From NCBI GenBank assembly GCA_019916065.1, contig CM034234.1, positions 3,668,963 through 3,732,962 of the forward strand: a stretch of DNA of 64,000 nt. Reading direction: 5' to 3'. Positions 57,576-64,000 of this stretch are shown here, piece after piece. A program made the position numbers and the translations under genes. The notes under the pieces were generated by a model, which was given only the letters and a program-made list of their open reading frames with translations, did no database searches and was not told the DNA's origin. Position 1 is the stretch's first letter; every line of letters begins with the position of its first letter. This stretch comes from Vitellaria paradoxa. Its lineage: Eukaryota; Streptophyta; Magnoliopsida; Ericales; Sapotaceae.

Positions 57576-59612
57576 AGCCGTTTAGAATCTCATACTTTTT
57601 CAAAAAATTTCAAAAATTTTAAAAATTTTTAAATCCTTTCAATCAAATTTCGCACGTGTCACTTTTACATCACATTAACACCAATTTCTGATTTTTTTTT
57701 ATTTTTTTATATTCCAAACACTCTCATATATGAAATGGAATGAAAAAATAAAAATAAAAATATTATTTCAATTCCTCTAAAATTAAATCGTTAAAAATAT
57801 TTATAGAGCTTTAAATATTCATAATAAATAAGTGAATAGCTTAATTTCAATATATATATATATATAGAAAGAGAGAGAGGAGGGGAGAGAGTGCAAAATT
57901 AAAAGTTTAAACACAGTAAATTAGAGAGGTTCATCCAATAATTAGAGAATACATATTTCTGTGATTACTTACATTATAATTCATTTTAGAAGGTTTAGAT
58001 AAATTCTTTATTAATTTGGTGTTTTATAAGTCCCGTTAAATAACTCAATTACACCAGTTTATAAATGGGTATTCTATAAATTATTTACTAACAACCCAAT
58101 TAATGAAATAACAGGATCCAAACTCATTTATTATGGGTTTAATTGAGTGGATTGATGGGCATAGGTTAACTTTACCACCCACATCAAGAATTCAGCATCC
58201 AAAAATGACAAAGATCACACGCTCTCCAAACAGCAAAGTAAAGTTTAAAGTTACTTTTTTATTTATAAATTTAAAATCTACGAATTTAGTATTATTTATT
58301 TAAAAAATTTATTTAAATTTAAATTTTTTAATCAAAAAATTATTTAAATTTAAATTTTTTAATTCATACATGAATTTAAGTAATTTAACAGAACAAATTT
58401 TGATAAATTTGAAACCACTACAATTTTGTTATTAAACCTTATAGAGCTATTTGGAATCTCAAAATTTTTTAAAAAATTTTAAAAATTTTCAAATTCGTCA
58501 AATCAAATTTTGTCACATGTCACTTTTACATCATATCAACACAAATTTTTGTCTTTTTTTTTTTTTTTTTAGATTTTTCTACACTCCAAAGACCTCATAG
58601 TTGAATTATATGATTGTCCCCATCATTTGAAACTCATGTAATCGTTACATATCAAATTTTACAGCTATTATTTATACATAGCTATATTATTACATTGCTC
58701 TCTATAATTATTACAATCTACTAGTGTGCAAACCGAACGTGAAATTAATAAAATATTATTTTCTATTTTTGTTGTGAAGTTTTAAATACCACATCAAAAA
58801 TGATAAAGTGGTGTGATAGATTTGTGGTTTGATATTTTAAACAAATGACCCGTAAAAGTATAATTTTATTATACAACATCGTTACTAAATTACTCCAATG
58901 TTTTTAATAAAAAAATGTAAATAATGTCTAAAAAATATTAAACAGAAAAATCCAATTTTAACCCAAAAAAAAAAAAAGATCATATCTCTCCAAAATTGCG
59001 AGAGTACCATTTTATAATATTTGTATATTAATATATAAATATGAGCAGTGTTATATTACCATAAAATTTTAACAAAACAATTATCAAAATAAAGTGATAA
59101 TTTTTAAAAACTTATCACTTTAAAAATAATAATAAATTAAAAATGTCATTTTTATCACATTTTATTTTAATAATATTTTTAAAAAATTGACAGTGGTGCA
59201 TTTTCCTAAAAATAAAGTAAAATAGCCCAAACATGAGTTCACCATCCACATCAGTCTTTTCTTACGTAATTGTTTGGGTTCCCTTTCGCGAACACCCCCT
59301 AACGTAGGGGTCGTTTGGTTAGTAGAATTCTAGTTAAAAAGTAAAAATATGTAGTAAAAATATAAAAATTTAATGTAATAGTGATATATGATAAATTTTA
59401 ATAAAAAAATATATAAAAAATTTATAAATTTTAATTAATTTTAGTCAATCACGCAGCCGTAACGTGCTGTGCCCTTGAAATCCAATGCATATCCCCTCAC
59501 CGGCAATGATAGCCTTTCCATTGCTCAATCCCACTTCGTCAAAACCAAAATCAAATCTAGCAACATCTTTTGATTCAGAGTCCTCAACTAGATAGATCTC
59601 AAGTGTCTCCAA
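54988..59612. other. AT-rich intergenic DNA between the bHLH and LecRLK C pseudogenes
   Basis: No gene recognised in 4.6 kb. It contains the upstream flank of the bHLH pseudogene (to about 55200), poly(A) runs near 55261 and 55589, (AT)n at 57546-57567 and 57853-57865, a direct repeat of about 160 bp (57570-57730 and 58438-58607), and a MITE-end-like ggtcgtttggttagtag near 59309. Short frames here have no family features. Confidence 0.55.
57570..58607. repeat. Pair of ~160-bp direct repeats 870 bp apart
   Basis: Segments at about 57570-57730 and 58438-58607 share tttRgaatctca, a caaaaaattttaaaaattt-like block, cgYaYgtgtcacttttacat with catatcaacac, and a T-rich run before ctacactccaaa-like DNA. 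They have the same orientation and are diverged. They could be two MITE copies or the ends of an LTR-like insertion; no target duplications were found. Confidence 0.55.
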
Positions 59613-61631
59613 ATGACTGATTTTCTCATACTCCTCTGTTCGTTATTTGTCTTTTCCACTCCAGCATCACCCCAGCTTGATGAGTTCATCTACAGCGGAT
59701 TCAATGAAGTGGGCACCAACCTTAGCCTGCATAGCTGAGATTGACAAAAATGGCATTCTCCGATTAACCAACGAATCCAGTAGATTAATGAGTCATGCTT
59801 TCTATAGCTCCCCTCTTCAGTTCAAGAACTCCTCCAATGGCTTTTCTTTCTCTTTCTCCACCTGTTTTGCCTTCCTAATAGTCCCGGAGTATCCAAAACT
59901 CGGCGGCCACGGGCTTGCTTTCACTATCTCTTCCTCTATAGATTTCAAATCTGCTCTGCCCAGTCAGTACCTGGGACTGCTCAACTCCTCCGACCTTGGA
60001 ACTTTCTCCAATCATCTGTTCGCTGTTGAGTTCGACACAGTTCAAGACTTTGAGTTCCGAGATATCAATAACAACCACGTGGGCATCGACATCAACGGCT
60101 TGGAATCCTACAGGTCCGCCGCCGCAGCCTATTTCGCTGATGATTTGACAGAGCAGGATCTGAATCTGAAGAGTGGAAAGCCCGTTGTGGTGTGGATAGA
60201 TTACGATTCAGTTGCTAAGGTTATTAGTGTTACAATTTCACCTTCTTCTTCGAAACCCAGATTGCCAATCCTTTCGGCCTTGATCTCTCCCGATCCTCCC
60301 TGAAAGGATGTTTGTTGGGTTCTCTGCTTCGACGGGTCTGCTCGCGAGCTCACATTGCATATTGGGTTGGAGCTTCAAATGAATGGCGAAACCAATTCTC
60401 TTATCTTGAATTCTCTGCCATCATTTCCCGGAGCCAAGAAGAAACAAACAGCTCTGATTATTGGTGCTTCAGTCTCATCATTTGTTTTTCTGATTGCTTT
60501 AATGTTGACTGCTATGCACTTGACCGGGAAAATTAAGAACAGGGACGTGATTGAAGATTGGGAGCTCGAAATCGGCCCCCAGAGGTATACATACCAAGAA
60601 CTCAAACAAGCCACTAGAGGTTTCAAGGACAGTGAGTTACTTGGGTTGGGGGGTTTGGGAAAGTATACAAAGGAACACTGCCAAATTAAAACACGCAAAT
60701 TGCTGTGAAGCGAATTTCCCATGATTCTAAACAAGGTTTGCGCGAATTTGCGTCTGAAGTTACTAGTATTGGTAAGCTTCGCCATAGGAACCTTGTTCAG
60801 TTACTGGGTTGGTGTCGACGCAGAAGTGATTTACTACTTGCCTATGATTTCATGCCTAATGGAAGCTTAGATAAGTTATTGTTTGATGGTCCCAAGTTGA
60901 TATTGAGTTGGGAGCAGAGGTTCAAGATTATCAAGGGTGTTGCTTCGGGACTATTTTATTTACATGAAGGGTATGAATAGATTGTTATACATAGAGATGT
61001 GAAGGCCAGTAATGTGTTGCTTGCAGATTTTGGACTTGCAAGTTTGTACGGGCACGGGATGAACCCTAGCACGACTAGGGTGGTAGGGACATTGGGTTAC
61101 CTAGCGCCAGAGCCGCCAAGGATAGGGAAGGACACCACAAAGTCTGAAGTGTTTGCATTTGGTGCTCCGTTGCTTGAGGTTGAATGTGGGCGCAGACCCA
61201 TTGAGCCAAAGGCATCCCCCGAAGAGTTGGCTTTGGTGAATTGGGTTTGGGACAACTGGAAAAAAGAGAATGTCCTTGATGTGGTGGACCCTAAATTGAA
61301 GGGAGAGTTTGATGAGACTGAAGTTGTGATGGTGTTGAAGTTGGGATTGATGTGTTCAAATAATGTTCCTTTGGCGAGGCCTAGTATGAGACAATTGGTG
61401 GGGTACTTGGAAGGTGAGGCTGGGGTCCCAAAGGAGTTGAGGTCACCCTGGGATTATGACGAAGAGAAGGGTATCGGGGAGAAAGGGTTTGATGACCATG
61501 TGCATTCATTTGTGTCTTCCTCGTTTGAGAAGAGCTCAAATTCAGTCATGGGAGGAGATGCGGATGCAAGTTTTGCTTTTATTTCTACTTCACCCCTTAC
61601 ACTTCTCTATACTAAGGGAGATGCTACGTAA
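59613..61631 (+). pseudogene. L-type lectin receptor-like kinase pseudogene C
   Basis: The ATG at 59613 opens a signal peptide (MTDFLILLCSLFVFSTPASP) and the first lectin strand (DEFIYSGFNEVGTNLSL), then shifts frame near 59740. The lectin body continues from there to 60303 (GHGLAFTISS, FAVEFDTVQD, NNHVGIDINGLES). Further shifts lie near 60265-60300, near 60373 (WSFK/MNG) and at the glycine loop near 60655, where one G of a G run is missing. A TAG at 60978-60980 precedes [11 protein letters not shown]. About eight residues are deleted in frame between VLL and ADFGLA (61020). The kinase tail is open to 61631. The sequence is closer in style to pseudogene 1 ([14 protein letters not shown]) than to copies A and B. 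Confidence 0.92.
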
Positions 61632-62199
61632 TGAGCATTGTCATGTAAAGGCTTTTTCTTCTTTTCTTCTTTATTCTTCTTCTTGTTTCTAGCAAAAAAC
61701 TTTTGCCCGAACTCCCAAATTTGAATCTATATGAATTTCATTTTTTTCTTCTCCCTTCATTGTGACCTGAGTGGTCACAATTTTGAACCTTGCAATTATT
61801 TACATTTGGAATTACCTACACTTGATCCTCTTTATCATTTATCATGTTGTTTTGTTGCCAGCAAATTTTGGATGCAATGACAGATTCCAAACTCATTTAC
61901 ATGAGCTTCAATTATCATGTGAAACAAGCAATAATCGAACAACTTGTTCATGCCTGACATCTATCTTTTCAATTTATGAAACTGCATGAAATTTACTCGT
62001 TACTGGCATGTTTTGGCCTAATTTTATATTAGTTCTAGACATGAATTAACCATTATCTTAATTGCAAGAAGTGGCAGATTTAAGAATTGAGTCTCTCTTA
62101 AAATAACAGGACTTTGATACGATTAGGTTAAGTTGTTTTATATTGCCATTTTGAGAATAAGTCATATGTTTAAAGTTTCTTCCCCTTAATTTTTTCTTC
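61632..62199. other. 3' flank of LecRLK pseudogene C
   Basis: T-rich and then ordinary AT-rich sequence. No gene was recognised. Confidence 0.5.
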
Positions 62200-63460
62200 T
62201 ATAACTGAAAGTATGCATTTTCAAATCATAATGCTATATAAATTATGTGCCACTAAAAAATTGGGCCCCTCATTCCCATCAATCTTTGGTGATGGATTCT
62301 TGGGAATAATACAAAGGGAAGTGGATGAGTTGTTGAGGTGGGTATAGACTCCGAATTCCCTTCCAAGATACGTAAAACGAAATACTCCTAGTCTCAGTGT
62401 TCCTTCCATATCAAGGGTCCACATCAACCATTAACTAACTAACATAATTACTAACAGCGCTTTAAACAACATCGTTTAAATCCAGCTCAATCTGCACTTG
62501 CATCTCAGGTTCTCAACTGAGTTGCCAGCAACTAATACATATCAATACCCTCCCCTTAAGGACCCTTGTCTGTAAGGATAAACCAAGGAAAGCGAATACA
62601 AATTTTAGAGACAAACTCCTAGGTGGCTTCAACTGGAGATAAACCTTTCTAGTGAATCAACAACTGAGCAGCTGCAATATTAGCTTGCTTAACCATCCTT
62701 CAATCCACAACTGCCTGAGGTTCATGCGTTGAGATTTTTGACAGAAGGAAGTAATAGAATGAAAAGTGAATCAGGGGTAGCTCATATAAGGTCGGACACA
62801 TAGAAAGTGGGATGGATTTAAGCTGAATCAGGTAGTTGAAAAGTACAGGCAACTTAAACAACCTAGTAAATAATTTTGAAGGGACCAAAGTATTTGGAGC
62901 TGAGTTTATAAGTAGAACAATTCAGCAATATGGCTGTATTTTGAGATAAATCAATTTGAAATACCCTCTCAGATCTACGTCTATCTACTTTGACCTTTTA
63001 TTCTATTATGAGCTTTGCATAAATAATGTCTCACTCATCTGATCATATCATCTCTATCTTGTAGAAAACTATCAACCGAAGCAACTCTACTATTCATAGG
63101 AAAATAAGGAATATGGAAGGGTGGAGGGTAACCATACACAATCTAAAATGGTGTGAGTTGAGTGGATGCATGAAAATTGGTATTGTACCAATATTCAGCC
63201 AAAGAAAGCCACTGATGCCATTGTGCAGGGTTAGCACTACACATACACCTCAAATATGATTTTATAACATCTGTTAACCACCTCTGTTTGACCATCATAT
63301 TATGGATGGTAAGCAGTAGACGTATGAAATTATACACCTTAAAGTTTGAAGAGATCCTGCTAGAAATTACTGAGAAAGAAAAAAAATAAAGAATCAATCC
63401 CTATCGCTGACAATGGTTTGAGGATTGCCATGAAGTTTGTAAATATGATCTATGTAGGCT
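62200..63460 (-). mobile_element. Degenerate Ty3/gypsy 3' end (integrase scrap, polypurine tract, part of LTR)
   Basis: On the minus strand, 63397-63143 encodes CLETYLR-type integrase sequence with SYLRCMCSANP and WLSLAEYWYNTNFH, the region after the catalytic core of gypsy integrases. Further left, a coding scrap with ACAAGGGTCCTTAAGG leads into aaggggagggtat, a polypurine tract (about 62550), followed by a probable 3' LTR to about 62230. Many stops and shifts are present. It is related to, but far more decayed than, the chromovirus in LecRLK copy A. The left end is approximate. Confidence 0.65.
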
Positions 63461-64000
63461 CGTTTGACTTTAAACGAATATCTTTGTCTTTGTACTTAAA
63501 ATTTTAATATTGTTATAATTTTACTTTAGTCTTTTAAGTACTCAAGATATAAAGATAAGTTTTTTAAATTTAAGAAGATTGAAAATAATTTTCACCTTTG
63601 GTACAAGGCATAAGAGAAAATTCCTTGAATTTCTAAACAGACAAGGAACCCTTAATATTAACCGCTATTTCATTTCTTGGAAGAGGCTAAACTGATCATA
63701 ATTTAATTATCACCTATTAGGTTTTCACTGCAAGATGAACTGTAAATTCATCATATTGCTTGGAGTAAAATTTGCCAACGAGTTTTAAGAGCCCTGACAA
63801 CTTTGACTGATGAATCCACAAACAAGACCCTCTGTCTGTTCAAATCCATGGTGACACACCAATATGGTGGAACCATTTCAACTTGCGCTCTTGGCAGCTC
63901 TTCCTTTATTTATTTATTTTTTCTGCTTTTGCTGCCATTAAGCCTACCACCTCTGGTCTCGTAGTTTTCCGAGCTGTGCCTAATCCAATTACATGGGCTC
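63461..64000. other. Intergenic DNA at the window edge
   Basis: No gene recognised. The phrase ggctcgtttgactttaaacg at about 63458 resembles a Tourist-like MITE end, but the partner end was not located. Confidence 0.4.

Noticed and set aside
1..64000. CRISPR arrays, bacterial operons, tRNA or rRNA genes
   Set aside because: No regularly spaced short repeats with unique spacers, no tRNA cloverleaf and no rRNA core sequence were seen; the window is plant nuclear DNA.

Overview
The window is nuclear DNA of a flowering plant, almost certainly a eudicot. It is AT-rich, has GT-AG introns, and carries L-type lectin receptor kinases, a GID4 homologue, a plastid one-helix protein fragment, a bHLH gene and many LTR retrotransposons and MITEs. 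No intact, ordinary protein-coding gene is visible: every host gene I can recognise carries at least one disabling lesion. The region reads as a decaying receptor-kinase cluster filled with transposable elements.

Layout. 1-520: a SINE-like retroposon with a 19-bp target duplication. 520-3400: AT-rich DNA with local duplications. 3404-5431: LecRLK pseudogene 1. 7860-11270: retrotransposon leader remnants and three different tandem-repeat arrays. 12243-19563: a complete 7.3-kb LTR element that encodes nothing recognisable (LARD type, minus strand) with a 5-bp target duplication. 20011-29029: LecRLK copy A, split by an 817-bp MITE and by a complete 6.15-kb chromovirus (21322-27473, minus strand) with its own 5-bp target duplication. 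30425-35124: a GID4-like gene of 8 exons with a premature stop. 35470-37549: a long-arm foldback element. 37655-40440: a copia scrap, two Tourist-like MITEs and a truncated OHP1 gene. 41849-43893: LecRLK copy B. 46359-48350: exons 1-3 of a second GID4 copy. 48656-51520: remains of an Athila-like gypsy element. 53006-54987: a bHLH pseudogene on the minus strand. 59613-61631: LecRLK pseudogene C. 62200-63460: a further gypsy remnant.

History. About 19713-33340 and 40513-48685 are two direct copies of one ancestral block, LecRLK plus the 5' part of GID4. Both GID4 copies share the same TGA in exon 3, so that stop predates the duplication. The chromovirus and one MITE entered only copy A afterwards. 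Two related TTA-target MITEs in opposite orientations entered only copy B. LTR pairs of the chromovirus (about 7 differences in 779 bp) and of the LARD (about 7 in 538 bp) are nearly identical, so both insertions are recent.

Limits. Exon boundaries, frameshift positions and divergence counts were read by eye. Family names rest on recognised motifs, not on database searches.
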